Below are positions 33,713-47,372 of a stretch of DNA of 64,000 bases, piece after piece. The first letter of the stretch is position 1. Each line of letters begins with the position of its first letter. The notes under the pieces were generated by a model, which was not told the DNA's origin, did not search any database, and worked only from the letters and a program-made list of their open reading frames with translations. This DNA comes from Argopecten irradians (lineage: Eukaryota > Mollusca > Bivalvia > Pectinida > Pectinidae). The stretch spans positions 10,448,755 to 10,512,754 of the forward strand of contig NC_091134.1 of NCBI RefSeq assembly GCF_041381155.1, given 5' to 3'. The position numbers were made by a program, and so were the translations under genes.

Positions 33713-36700
33713 AACATCAGAAATGCATTATTATGCACCACAATGATTTATTTGACCTTTTAAACCTCCACTTCTCTGAGTCGTAATCTAAGTATAACAT
33801 CTGTAAATGTTCAAACAGATTGATATCAACAACTTAGTTAGGTAGGTCACAGCCACCTGTTTTAAATGCATTTTTAAAAAAAAGTGTATGTATTTATATT
33901 CCAATATGTAGCTGCCGTTTCTTAATAAAAATAGATTATAAATTCTGTGATAACATCAGGTGCATACCAAAAATTACATGGTCTCTGCTACATTTACACA
34001 TACATGCATATTATCGACGGTAGGCGTCAGGGAGCGGCGATTCGAACAATTAAATATGTTTGCACATATTCTATCACATAACCTATCTATTTCATAATAT
34101 GAATAAGATATTGCATATTGTAATGTTGTGTTAAAATACAGGGTTATGATTGCGTTCTTCAAACAACTATTTTAAATAACAAAAGAACGCAATGGGAAGT
34201 TTGAAATTAGGTCACTGTGATCTACATTTCACCGTAAGTTCATTTTATCTGTAGTGTTTTTCCCATATGTATATAGTATCGAAATAATGAAGAAAGGGAT
34301 CTAAATATTATCAAGGACAACCAGAACTTAATATCAAATTTACCCCCTCAGAGATCGAGATGGTTTCCGTCCTAACCTTAATTTTATATTATAATATGAA
34401 CAAGTAACATCAAGGTCTCTATACAGAAATAAAAATTATCGATGATGACCATCAGAGGGCCCAGATTGACACCCTGTCAGCTAATTTAGGTACACTTCGC
34501 AGTTTCCAAGTGTACACTTAATGATATTGGTGTCACATCTCCATAACATAAATACTAGTTGAGCTAATGCTTAATAAATGAAGCCATTTTAAAATTTAAG
34601 ATTTTCAGTTATACTTCATCCCCCTTCGTGGACCCCTCTCACGTGAATGTATATGAATTGTAACATGCCAACATGCTGCTACATGGAAGAACATAACGAT
34701 TATGTTCGGTACTGGTACAGGAGCACGTGTAGAAAAGTAGTTCTGAATACACATATAAAACCTTTCCAACGTATCTATAGGTTTATCGGGAACGTTTTAT
34801 CATCCACGTTCCCAATCTTAAAAATCGAAAATTGGGAATGTATACAACGTTATCAGATCGGTCAATTTTGAGAAATGGAGATTTTTAAGGCCGAATCACT
34901 CTTTTGTTATTCTTGCACAATCCTAAAAGAAATTGTTTGCTTGGTAAATTTTTACCGAACGATTGGATGTAAAAGCCAAAAAGAACATTTGTCTTTTTCA
35001 TTATATTCTGTTCTTGAAAATAAAATTCAGGATAAGTTGTTATAAAACAAAGAATTGAGACTCTTTTAGTAAATGGTCATTGGCTCATACAAGAGGTATT
35101 GTTAAAATATTATTTCAGAAATTATCAGAAAATGATCTACATCCATAGATCATAAGTAGAGCAGCTAGAATTTTATTCCTGAAAAGAAATGAAATAATGG
35201 TGGCCACATTAAAATTGAATATTTAAAAGAGAGTGAAAAGCAGAGAAAAGTTCCCTCTTTCCATTGTTGGACAAGATCTTACTTTGGTGGGCGCCAAGAC
35301 ATACCTGTTTAAAGGATATTTGTTTTCTCAAAATAATAACCTGTATTATTTACTTTCACATCTTCCCATCAATGCAAATATGATTTCCGACGTTATCATA
35401 CGCTATGAGACTACAAAATGATACCAGTTACAACTCCAGGCCATCACAAAAACAACATACATATTTTATTTCGTTTTCCTCATTACATAACAAATACGTA
35501 TCTCCGTTGGTCCCAACATCAAAGGTGGTTCGGGGTAAGATGTTCTGTTAAATCTCTGTAGAGACGATATACTATAAAGCTGCCTTGCTAATTACAAATC
35601 TGGTGTTATCTCCCTTTTTATCTAGAACATGTGTGTGTATATAATACATCTCAACATTTATTAAGTATTACTGATAATAATAAACAAAACAAAATGCAGC
35701 AGGTGCTCGATAAATAACGTATACCAAGAGAACTAACTCGTTTTGGTGCATTTCTTACACAGATACAGCCGCCCTTTAATAAACGATTTACGAACTAACA
35801 AATTACAGTTCCACCGTGTCAATTAATAAGAGTGTTGAATTTAAAATTCATGAGAAAACATATACATGTAAGTCATTGTATATTTTTTTAAAAACATGGA
35901 TAAAATACATTCTAAAATGATTGCTTATTAACCATTTTCCACCAGTTCCCATCCATGTGAGTACTTACCCGATAACAAAAGGAATCTTAGTTTATCAAGG
36001 CCATCGTTTCAAAACCTATAAATACCATACCCAACATGTGTCAACATGTACATTAGTTCAAAAGAGTGTGATCGTGATATTTTACATCATTGTATATACA
36101 GATTTGATTGGAAATATAAGATCTTGGACATGGAATGTAATCCTCAAACACTCGCAAAATCAATGTAACAAGGACAAATAAAAAATGTATTATCATGAAT
36201 GAAATGTGTGAACATTACAAATATAAAGTATTTCAGCTGTCCAAGTTCTTTACAAATCAGAAAATGTAGAAAGGAAGAGAGTCACGCATCAAACCTATTA
36301 AAGTATATCTTGGAAATTACTAGAGCAATCCAGTCAATCGCTGTCCAGGTGAAAAGCACATCACTTACCCCCTACAGGGAACATCGATATAACAAGCTGA
36401 AAATTAGTATTTAGAGATCATCGCTGATAATGCTATGTGCGATGATAGTTAAACCAGAATGTTATCTCAAACACGTAAAGTCAAACAAAGCAATATCATG
36501 ATATACTTCAATACTTGCTTCTTTTGTTTATAAAAGTAAAATAATATGTTTCTAAAGCTCACAAATAAAATGATCAATATTTTTCCAAAGATAGAGATCA
36601 TCAAATAAACTAGCACCATATCGTCATTCTAGTTTACATTTCAAAGTGGAATTCAAATGCGAAAAGTGCTACATAATACACCACAACTTGAGATCATTAA

Positions 36701-38019
36701 CCCTAATGGTAAAAACAAAGTTCTTTCATTGTATCTTCCAAAATGGTCTATATGTTTTCAAAACTTATTACTAACAACAAAATATTTAAATATTTTATCA
36801 CATATGTGACATTATGAAAGCCACCTTGAAGTAGAAAGATAGAATAGATTATACGAGCATCAAAGACATTAAGATAAAAAAAAAAAACACTCTCTCCTAT
36901 ATATCACATTTTTTACATTTATTTTTTTCACGATTGCGTGTGTCTTTTGCTCTTATTATATCTTTGTTACAATGTAATATATTTTAATAATATTTTAAAA
37001 ACGAAATAAAACAGACTGTCGTCACGTTTTCATCCTCAGTTTCTGGTACTACAATAAAACATTCCCCAGGCCAGTATATGGCCTATATGACACTAGAGAC
37101 CGGATGCAGTGAAAAGAGAATGATGAGTATAAACTACCTATGACAACGACATCTCTATAATACCATAGCACTTAAGTACCGCAGTGTGTAATAAAATCTG
37201 CATCGGATAATTCATATCACTTCAAATATAACCACAGGGCAAAGGATATCCGACTTCTGCCCATCCGGTCAGCAACTTTTCCTCAAAACAGTGACGTTCC
37301 TTTGTCGGCACATACTGGTTAGTCTTATACATTGACTACGTGGCTGAACATCACTGATCCTAGGGTAGTGACTTGGGAAATAGTGTCATGTAGCTCCTAA
37401 AGGAAGAAACGTTGACCTCTATCAAATCAAATACGTGTAGTTGTAATGACTGAAAGGTCGGTATATCGAAGTGGTCAGTAGCCCTAGTACTAATCCAGTA
37501 GTCTGAACATTCAACCAAGATGATGTCAACAACATTTATATGATTAATAATAAGTAGATTGATAAAGAGTCAAACTTGATGGTGACGTAATTCATTCTTC
37601 TAACACAAAGGGGTGACATCTCGTCTATGTCACAATAATGGTCTTCAGTCTTGTTATAAGCAATGTTGTACTAACCTCATAGTTTTCCTTATAAGGAATA
37701 TCCATGAGAAAACTGCACATCATAAACCCATCTGTTTTATCTTCTTCTTGCGTGACAACTTTCTCTTATTGTCGTAGTTACTTTGTAATTAAGAATAAAA
37801 GGCAATGGAGAAAATTCCCTATTCAGGTAAACATTTAAGGTCATTATATTTTCCCAGTATAACTAGTTAGTTTCCATCGACGCATACAAGAACTGCAGAA
37901 TCACTTTCATAGAAGCACACTATACGTATTTTATGATATGTAGGTAGACCTCGTAACGACCAAGCTTGTTTTCTATAAAACGTATGCGGTGGTAAAACAT
38001 TATATCATCTGATCAATTG
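33713..38019. other. No supported gene
   Basis: AT-rich, with chance open frames under 90 codons (34647-34871, 35233-35421, 35921-36181, 36199-36414), none with a recognisable domain or splice context. A TTGGTCCCAACA block at about 35508 echoes the start of the decayed exon copies at 3.7 and 4.8 kb. A pair of overlapping hairpins at 34788-34838 is listed separately. The 3' end of the 38.0 kb gene probably extends into about 37.6-38.0 kb. Confidence 0.4.
34788..34838. other. Two overlapping, mutually exclusive inverted repeats
   Basis: GGGAACGT (34788-34795) pairs with ACGTTCCC (34806-34813). TTCCCAAT (34809-34816) pairs with ATTGGGAA (34831-34838). The shared CCC-containing arm can form only one hairpin at a time. 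No gene is attached to it. Confidence 0.5.
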
Positions 38020-38535
38020 TTAATCGTTGGTGGGCACCATTGGTTTATCCTCTGGAATGAGTGGGGTCGTCAAATCTTTGTGGTAATGAAATATTACCGG
38101 ATCCATGTCAATAAAATGTATGCAATTATCATCATCAATATATTTAACGCTCTCTTCATGCTCCTCTACAACACAATAACTGATGACGTCATGTGAATTG
38201 TGTTCCTCCTCATAGGGTAGTGACGTAAACGTCAGTGATAAACTTGTAGGTGCCCCTATCCGCCTTCGTTCGAGAGCATGTGACGCTTTCGAATACTGTT
38301 TTTGAGACTTATTCTTCTTCCTGTGTTTTCTATGATAACACAAAAATGAGACGATCAAGAATATTATCATGATGAAGGCAAGGGAGGTAACCGTTACTAT
38401 GGCAACAACAGGGAGATGTTTCTCTTCCTTTGGCGCCGCGACTGTGATTCCACTGTTAGTTAAACGTTTGATGTCATATTTATCCATCGCGGCTACCATA
38501 CTCGCATTTCTTCCTTTCGAAGCGTAAGCTGCCAT
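38020..38535 (-). CDS. Single-pass membrane protein of unknown family, 171 residues
   Basis: An uninterrupted minus-strand frame from ATG (38535) to TAA (38020) with good coding character. Residues 1-42 are hydrophilic, with an N-x-S sequon at N10 and no signal peptide. Residues about 43-66 form one strongly hydrophobic helix, followed by a basic stop-transfer run (HRKHRKKNKSQK). That implies the N-terminus outside and a cytoplasmic tail of ~100 residues rich in acidic and Ser/Thr residues with tyrosines (LPYEEEHNS, VKYIDDDN). The layout is that of the last exon of a type I receptor or adhesion protein. In-frame stops (TAG, TAA) lie just upstream of the ATG, so as written it starts here. Upstream of those stops the same frame is open to an acceptor at 38604 and reads Ser/Thr-rich (TTSDSTVSSHYLTEP), so an ectodomain may once have been joined. 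I do not recognise the family. Confidence 0.65.
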   Translation of the reverse strand: MAAYASKGRNASMVAAMDKYDIKRLTNSGITVAAPKEEKHLPVVAIVTVTSLAFIMIIFLIVSFLCYHRKHRKKNKSQKQYSKASHALERRRIGAPTSLSLTFTSLPYEEEHNSHDVISYCVVEEHEESVKYIDDDNCIHFIDMDPVIFHYHKDLTTPLIPEDKPMVPTND

Positions 38536-38583
38536 GATTTAATAGAACTCCTAAATAGGCTCTGTCAGGTAATGGCTACTTAC

Positions 38584-38603
38584 TGTTGAGTCCGAAGTCG
38601 TGC
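38584..38603 (-). other. Possible 20-base mini-exon upstream of the 171-residue ORF
   Basis: Minus strand: acceptor TTTGATTCGCAG before 38603 and a GTAAGT donor after 38584 (TCAACA/GTAAGT). It could be a small UTR or coding exon, or the donor may be unused and the exon continuous with the ORF below it. Confidence 0.25.
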
Positions 38604-39918
38604 CTGCGAATCAAATAAAACATATTTTTAGGAATTATAGATTTAAATCTGAAAGTTAGTCGAATAATTAACAAAACGTAAGTACATCGTCAATATGATA
38701 CAACACAAATCGCGTATTATAATCGATTGAAGACAGCACATCCATTGAACAGGCTACTATAAGCTCTCGAGAACCAGACGTCCCGGAAGAGTATCCGACC
38801 GATCAATCAATGACACTCGCAATACAAACTTGTTTTATCATTGTTTTACAGTAAATTATGTTAATCGTAATTTGAAAATATGAGTTAGGTAATGGTTTCG
38901 CAAACTTGCGGTATAGCACATGAAATTTAACATTGCATTATCTGCATACAGAAAAGGACAGCTATCCTCTATCTGTTTTCAATCCATATACTTTTTCTTT
39001 AGAGAAAAAACTCGGCATTTTCGTCTTACAAAATGTCCCAGTAAAGGTTATAAAAAAAGATGAAAAGTAGTCCCCGGTGTTATAAGAATGCCAATTATTC
39101 ATGACGACTGAAATGATATACCTAAATATAGTGGGGCAATTACAGCATATGACAAACAAGTTTGAAAGTATACACTAGTTGTTTACGGTTGGGTGGATTA
39201 ATTATTCTTTTATCAATTATATCAGATAGTGATATATATTTTTAGGATTTCATTTTTCAAATATCGATCATATCAACAGATAATAGTTTGTTTTTCGGTA
39301 GAAATCGATTTTGTTTTAGAAATTCCGTTTGGTCTCGTGTAACTTGCTTGTCAAGGGGACAGACTATATCTATACATGCACTTACAAAATTTATCAATTA
39401 TTTCTAATTATAAATCATCCATCCATTTTTTTTCCCTTTTTTTTGTATGAATTTTCAAGGTTTAAATTTTCAGCATATTTATGCAACATTTCTTCGTTTT
39501 AGAAAATTTGTATAAGCCTAGGACTTTCCATTGCTGTGATGGATTGTTTTAAAGCGGTACATGTATGAAGCATATCGGCCCACTTTCGATCTAAATTTTA
39601 CAAAAATAAATATCAAAATATGATATTCCTGAATACATATACTTTGTATAAAACATAAATGATCTTATTTGCGAAAACGTAGTCTGTTAATTGAAGTATA
39701 AAATTAATCAAACAGCCGCAAAGTTGCATCATCATGCAATGTGCGATTTTAGTAGGGATTTTCCCTAACTAAATTTCACTTTTTTACACAGATCGCATCA
39801 GAGGACCAATTTCTACTATGGCTTATCTTATGCAGTGTAGAAAAGCTGTAGCTGATGAAATATTTGATTTATTTAGAACAACTTATGAAATCAGAACAAC
39901 CCTATGAGTTAGTCCCGT

Positions 39919-39990
39919 ATACGTATAGCCAATATGGTAGTCTCCGCACTGTAAACCGAAGGTTCAGAGTTCGATTCACCACCATAGCGA
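39919..39990 (+). repeat. Degenerate tRNA-like sequence, probably a SINE head
   Basis: TAGCCAATATGG (39926-39937) fits a pol III A box. GAGTTCGATTCA (39967-39978) fits a B box at the right distance. Between them GCACTGTAAACC resembles an anticodon arm with loop CTGTAAA (GTA, Tyr-like). The acceptor ends do not pair, so it is not a functional tRNA. The most likely identity is a tRNA pseudogene or the head of a tRNA-derived SINE. Confidence 0.5.
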
Positions 39991-42225
39991 CATTTGTTTT
40001 TATTTAGAAAAAAAACTCCGTGTTTTCATGTAGATAAATATTTTCAAATTGTGATTTTTTTGTTATATTTTCATAAAACGTTTAAGATGCTCCATCGCTG
40101 ACAAATGGTATTTTTTCACTATCAAAAACAGGAGCAGACGATTTTGTATTTTTCTTCAGTTAAAAAAGTTACTTACTTAATACCATTACCACCATTGAAA
40201 GGTTTGAGCTTCTAATTTTACTTCAAGTTAAAATTATGAAAAATGATTAATTGCATCCCGAAAAAATTCCGTTGCATTATATCTTTTATAGAATGAAGTA
40301 ATGATTCCGCATACACCAAAGGCAATTTTTTTTATTTTTTTTTTTGTTTGTTATTTTTTTGTGATAATAAGGCAAATATATACGATTAAACATCAGTTAT
40401 TGTTCAAATGATGAATACTATTTTTGCTCTGTCGGCGGTGGAGCATCCTTAAGTTTGTTAATGTTACTTTGCATACACGTGTGTAAGTCTTGTGCTTCAA
40501 ACAGGATCATGGTCTACTACCACTACTTGTTTGTGTCAAGTGCTGACAGATATCTTCTGCATCTATCGATTTACAGGGAAAGCCGCCCATGTCTTCCTAA
40601 TATGTTTACTGATGTCATATATTGATTTAAAATTGTGACACCTGCCTTACCTATGTTAAGTGCCTATCCTGTAGCATGTGTTCTATACGCAAACTGTCAT
40701 AAGTTAATATCTGCAAACACCTAACACGTAAAATATATAAGTAGTTCTGAACATGTATTACATTATTCACGATGTCTGGTTAATGTAGCCTAAACAAAAG
40801 CTGGGTTATAACATATTCAGGTGTGTGGTTCCCATATAGGTTATCCAGGAGCTTTATTTACAATCGATATTTACTGTCTTTATAGGTAAATTATAAATTC
40901 AAAATTATACATCGTGACTTTTGCCTGCAGATAACAGAACCTAAGAACTAGTTAGTCTTTGTGTGTTTTGCCCATTAATTAATGAGCACAGCTTAAACCT
41001 CTATATATAGTCTCCTAAAGCAAAAAAGGCTATATCTATATATAGTTATCCAGGTGATACTTACAAGGGTAGGTCGAAATCGCCAAATATTTGGTCTGTT
41101 TTCAGGTACCCGTATGTAGATGTAGATGGCACACGAAAATATGAATTCCTGTTTATGTTGAAACCGTTTCTTGCCATGTTCGTCAAATTACATTTTAGCA
41201 ATCCATTAAAAAACGTCTAAAATTGATTCCGTTGTAAAGGAATGTTCTTAGGAAAAACAAATCCGAGAAGTCAACATCCGTGAATATTTCAACCAGTCCT
41301 ACGGAAGAGGCTTCCAACGACATCAAGATGCTCCCGTCTGTTTTGAGAAATTTAGAGGTCTCCAATCGGAAACTGGTAGCCCCTTGGCAGTGTAATACAT
41401 ACAGTATTTAGTGGGACAGAAATGGAAAAGTGACAACGACAAAATTGCCATCCATTGACAGAGCTTAATGTAGTAATATATTACGAGCCCTGAGTATGGA
41501 ATCTAAATAGACACACAGGGAAGCAAGATGGCACTAATGTTTCCGCCCCGGTTCATTGAGACATACCGTATATTGATATATATTCCCATGACTTCCCTTG
41601 GCATCATTCAATTCTAATTAGCTGTGACAGAACTTTCCTGGTCTGCTTTCTCTTCATCCAAACATATTCAGGCACCTGCACAAAGAGCCTAGTATTTCTC
41701 TGAGTAGGAAATGCGGAGATCATGATAACCTATTTACAATAGATCGATGTTCTGAGTACCCTAATAAGACTAGTTACTACACAATGGAAAGTACTAAATC
41801 CACAATAGCTATTTAAAGCGCAAACACGTTTTGTTGTGGAGTATGGATTTCTTTCATGACTAATTCATGTGACACAGTTTTACTATATACATAGTGTATG
41901 AATTAACTATGGGTTAGCAAGGAAACTCACTGGCCTGATATTCAATATAATATTTACTTTAGTATATCGATAAATTATGATTTATTCAAAACTTTGTTTG
42001 GCTGTGAATGTGTCATATGAGAAAGCTTTTCAAATGAAACACATAATGGTTAGTAGCATACCTTATGTCAACAGATAAGGTTATGAACACGCCCTTCATT
42101 AATTAGTATCGAAATGGCACACCTAAAATTTACAGGTTATACACAAACATATGTTCATAATTACAATAAAAAGGTTGAATAGGCCTATCTTTTACCATCC
42201 GATAGTAAAGGAATTGTTATTGGTT

Positions 42226-42283
42226 AAAGTAAAAATGTACTGTAGTTCATTTTGAAAGTAAAAATGTACTGTAGTCCATTTTG
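42226..42283. repeat. 29-bp direct duplication
   Basis: AAAGTAAAAATGTACTGTAG followed by TTCATTTTG, repeated once with a single T to C change. Confidence 0.85.
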
Positions 42284-42586
42284 ATAGTTGTACTTTGCTA
42301 TTCTGTAGTGATTGAGTTTGCATTTCTTTGAAAAAAAATGTGCGTGGGTTAAAAAAAGGAAATGATGTTCTAAATCGAAATATTCTGCAGCCTTGCATTT
42401 TTATGTTTGTAGTTTTGACAGCGTATGACATATTCTGTAATAGCGATTCATTCAGTAACGAGAGCTACAATTTTTCTAAAGATTTACTATGATAATGATA
42501 AAACCTGCTGGAGAGACACGTAATCAAAAGGTACCGTGCACGTCAAATTGTAGGCAATCTGATCACATGACCTCGCCATACTGATA

Positions 42587-42612
42587 CCAGAACCGTCGAT
42601 TGTCGGTTCTGG
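42587..42612. other. Perfect 9-bp stem hairpin
   Basis: CCAGAACCG and CGGTTCTGG separated by eight bases. No T-run or gene context, so no function is proposed. Confidence 0.6.
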
Positions 42613-45600
42613 AGATTTTTGGGTCGTGATAATTCATGTTACATAATTATTTGAGGCTTATAAATCTGGATGAATGAATTACGTGTATATCATACAAGAC
42701 ATTCGATTAACCTTTAGAATTTATCCGAGGATTATACATCCAGTAATTCAAGAAAAAGATATGTTGGACCAATTCAAACATACATACTAAATACGAGATA
42801 GATCAGGTAAAAGGAAACATGGTGAGATTACTATATGTGAAATGGATTCATACTTAGGGTTCTGTTTCGTAGAAAACATAAATATAAGCTATTTTGAAAT
42901 ATTTCACTTTCTTTGTTTGTTGACAAAACTGTTTATTGACATACCTTGATTGATAATCATAATAGCGTTTAAATAAACTTAACTTCACTATCTTACCTTA
43001 TAGTCTTCTTTGAATCACTGAACATTGATATCTGATAATCTTATCGTCACTCTTAATTTGTTGCCCGAGAGCAGGCAGATGCATTTAAAAGACAAAAATG
43101 AAAACAAAATATTTTATTCTCAATGTTCAAATTATATTTAATTTTACAAACTGCAATAAACCTCAACAATACGGTTTAACAGGGAAAGACTTCACTAACC
43201 ATACGCAAAATGATAGAGATGAGGGATATACACATTCTTCAAGGACGTAGTCTGTCATCTTACAACAAAATGTTGACCCTCCAGCCGTCAATTGCAAGTT
43301 ATTTACACATTTTGTAAAAAGGTTGGCGTATTTTGTTTTCTTCTTTGGAAATATCATCAAACTTTACTCTCCTGAAAAAAAACCCAATTAAGGTGAATTG
43401 AAATAAGGTAGATATTGAGGTAATCAAATCATATTATTTTTATTTAATTTCATGTCATTAATTCAATATTAAACTCGATGGTAAAAATAATTATGTATAC
43501 TAGGAATAGCAATGTCGTTAAAAGCAGGTTTTTGAACAGCGAGACTCCGTGACAAGGGGTATTACTCCTACAACACTAGGCCTCGTCGTAGCACGAATTA
43601 TTTAATACCAGGGACATATTCGTGTATTTTTCTTTTTCAACCATTCTTACAGACAAGTCATAAAATTAGCAATCGAACTTCTTTTTTTTATTTTAAAAGA
43701 AATCTTCACAATTACTGCTCGATACATGTTACTGAAAAAAGAAAACACTTTTATTTTATTGTTTTAATGCTCGGCCCTTGCAATGATTTCAAACAGGGTC
43801 GTCATATTAAATATTCATTAAAACAAATCCAACAAAACAGTATACTTCTCTCATTACGGCCATAGCAACACTAAATAAAGCACGAATTAGAAATTAAAGT
43901 AAATGTAATGCAACCTTTTGAAATGTAATATGCTACCATATTTAATAATTGGAACACAATAAGATAATAGCATCATTTCTGCCAGTAAAATAATTACCGT
44001 GTTATCATGTTAATCAAGATGAGAAAAATACATGTATGTACAATATGATTTTCAGGAAAAATTTTCTTCAAAGATAGTATTTACATTTTTTCTAACATTG
44101 ATTTATTTTCCAATAGATAATTTTCTCTTTATTTATTTTTATCAAACACCTGTAGTATGTTGTTGATAGAACTTCAATTCCAATTTACAGATATACACCA
44201 ACAATACTACCCATAAGGTTGTATTTTCTCATAGATATCCCAAGGTTGCTTTTTAACAAAGCAGTTTACACCAAGTGTGGAAGGATACCCGAATAATACA
44301 CTATATGTATACACATGCTGCGTAATCATATGCCGTAAAATGTCGATAGACTCATGGCTTTGGAGGAGGCAAATGACGGCAATGTATTATTAGCAAATAG
44401 AAAATGCTTTTGAAAAGCAAAATAGTTAAACATAGGCCTGCCAATTACACGGGGATATCTCCATGTCAGTGAAACAGTTTAGCTAGGGGCAAACTTATAT
44501 AGCTAGTTAAGGAATTTGAACGATACATTGCTCTTACTGACAAATGATCACCTTCCATCTGGGTACATGTACACCTATCTCCATTTATTTAAGAGAAATA
44601 TTTAAGGTTCTATAATACCTCGACTCTGAAGGCATATCCGTGAGAATATTTTCTCGATCAGTATATAGTTTCCTGTTTGTATTGTTTTAGTTGTATTCCA
44701 TACAAGTTATTATAATACATATGATGACATCTATAGTTATCTAAAGGATTAATCCATTGTAAAATTATATTATCATATCTCATATATATGTCAGGCAATA
44801 TCACACAAACGTCTCAGTAAAATATATAATTTCTGTGTTTTAGTTCTGGGTAGTATCAACAAGTTGAACAGTAATACACAACAATGACGACAAGTAATTA
44901 ATATCTCCTGTTTTTTTCAGAAGAACTATTTAACGCGCTGTAAGGTCATATCTAACATTCTGTTAAGTAATTGAAGCTGTTTTGTTACCACAGACATTTG
45001 TTAACATACAATGATTTACAAATTTCTACTAAAGCGTGAAGACATACAGACGTCAAATAAAAAGATAAATTGCATGGCAAACTCATGGACAATAGTTTGT
45101 GACAACAAAATGTATTATGCACAATTACACATTTGTGCGGACTCAAACGGATTACGTTGATGTAGGGCAATATGCGTATCTGTGAAATAAAAAATGATTT
45201 GAACACAAGTTTCCGTAACATAAACGACACGTACAACACAAATGAATTATATAAAAGGAAATTGAAATGTCAACGTCGATCGTGCCTGTATTGATGATAA
45301 CCTGATGTTAAATCATAAGCATGTAACAAAAAATAACAGAAAATGGAAAGAGAATGAATATTTGTATAGTTCTATTACATACATTACTATGTATATTAAA
45401 TCTAAATATTTGATTCGGTTAGTGTTTCGTAAAACCGCCCTCGGTCATTATTTTATTCTACTAGGACTGTATAAAACCATATTAACCTTAATGTAGGTCC
45501 ATAACTTATAAATGTCATATCAATATCGCGTGACTGACAGATTAAGTTCATGATGTAATTTTCAAATGCTATCTTGTAAAAGAGGGTTATCGCCAGGTTA

Positions 45601-46930
45601 AGTGGACGATATTATTTGCAACAGTGATTTAAAATGAGTTTTTTTCCGAAAGGTTCAAATATTGAAATAATCTGAAAATCGTTTTTAGTAGTACATATTG
45701 TTAACAGTGTTTTCGACATATTAAGATCACTGTATGCAGTCAAATGATATTCATACATATTGTAAAAGGGTGTATTGTAGGCATTTTCAGATAATTGCAA
45801 AATAGTCAAAATATTTATAAACACTGTTAAAGAGTGCTTTCTACATGTTTTGATTATAACATAAATATTTCATAAAATATACCGACCGAGGGAGACAATT
45901 ATTATCGGTTATAAGGTTATTGACTATGTAGAATGACGAGAAAGTCGATGACCATTTACGTATACCTACAATGCATACTGTGCAAATGCGTAACTGTAAG
46001 TCCTGCAGGCTTGACCGATACCATATAGTGATGTACGTAATCAGCTATATATAAGGTCAATACAGACCACGCTGGGAACTGAAATGTGAGCGCCTGCTTC
46101 ACTACGCGTCACGCACTTATTATATTGATAAATTTTCTGACGGAGAATTGATGGAGTTTGATACTGGGACAGTTTTGTGACGGTTGACGACGCAAATAGG
46201 CTAAGCAGTGACAGGTTATCACTAAAAACCGGTTTTAACGACATCTCCGACACGGCTTTTATTTACTTAAAGAACTCATTTGCTTCCTTCACTTTAGGGG
46301 GTCGCTATATTCTGTGTGAATTTAAGGTCGTTTGTCAATTTTATGACCGATGGAAGAAAATAATTACTCTTCGTGTTGATTTAAGACAACAAGGATTTGT
46401 GCTGATTGGGTAAAAAGAAAACTTAAAGCAGATAATTAATTGACCAGGATGATTACATAAACAACTTAGAATAGAAACTTAAAGTACACTTTTACAGATA
46501 CAACGTGTACATATATATATATATAAATACATCAATGGGCTGTAAACCGTGAAACATTTCACTATGTCATGACTGGTACGCCATACCACGGGGATATTTA
46601 CATAATAGGTCAAGAAGTCTACAGTGTATAGTGCGAGTCTCTTGCTTTTATGGCCACAGACTCTGTAATCAAGTGATAGTGATACAACAAAAATATTAAA
46701 GATGACATAGACACAAACGCAGTGACTGTAACCGTATGCATACCAGAGGTGGTGTTAAATTTCCGGACACTATTCTTCAGAAAAGGCGACATTCAAATCA
46801 AGCATGCCGACTTAAAAAGGCTGCTATACGGAGTTAAGCTATTTTCTACTCTAATAGTTGTTTAAATCGTCGACGTCATTTTATCGGAAAGATCCGGGTA
46901 GCATCAATATCAGCTACCTTTAGATAGTTT

Positions 46931-47372
46931 ATGTATACAATGGACCCGAACAACGCTTCAACAACCGACAATTCTACAGATACATTCTCTTTAGTTGAGT
47001 TGTACATCGAAGGGGTAATACTAAATATCATATGTCTCTTCGCCATAGGAGGAAACACCTGTATATGGATAATAATATGTCGGTCAAAAGAGCTACATAC
47101 GATGACCAATTTCTTTATCCTCGGACTTACCACGGCGGACTGGCTAGTTTCCGTATTCAACATGCCTGTGACTGTTTTTACTCTCTACCTTGGGGGAGAC
47201 TGGCCTCTTTCGATGGATGCTTGCGTCATGTTTGGTTTTTTGAACATGTTGACTTTAGTAACAAGTGTTTTGTCCTTGTGTAACATCAGTATTAATCGCT
47301 ATATCATGGTGTGTAAGCCAATCTACTTCAGGAAAATCTACACACGACGTAACACAGCATTGATGATTACGG
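46931..47372 (+). CDS. Class A GPCR (NRY type, melatonin-receptor/moody-like), first coding exon
   Basis: ATG at 46931 (a second at 46940 is possible) opens 147 codons ending at ACG G/GTAAGT (47372), phase 1. The N-terminus is extracellular with sequons at N8 and N14. TM1 (about 28-50) holds GGN with N42 = N1.50. TM2 has LTTAD with D70 = D2.50. ECL1 has W91 and C98 = C3.25. TM3 ends in INRY (121-124), where Asn replaces the Asp of DRY. ICL2 reads KPIYFRKIYTRRNTALM at the start of TM4. The NRY plus Y..KIY pattern resembles melatonin receptors and the moody/GPR84-like invertebrate receptors. Ligand cannot be told. TM4-TM7 must be on later exons; none is recognisable to 64000, so the gene is partial here. 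The frame running on to 47476 is intron read-through. Confidence 0.85.

Larger units (their letters stand above)
38610..46930. other. No supported protein gene
   Basis: Over 8 kb of AT-rich sequence with only short, low-complexity open frames (38962-39159, 42192-42431, 43163-43360, 44985-45239, 45305-45496, 45612-45824, 46041-46413). Small features inside it are listed separately: a tRNA-like block near 39.95 kb, a 29-bp duplication at 42.2 kb and a 9-bp stem at 42.6 kb. The last few hundred bases are the upstream region of the GPCR. Confidence 0.4.

Noticed and set aside
46876-47163. 95-codon minus-strand frame
   Set aside because: Shadow of the GPCR exon.
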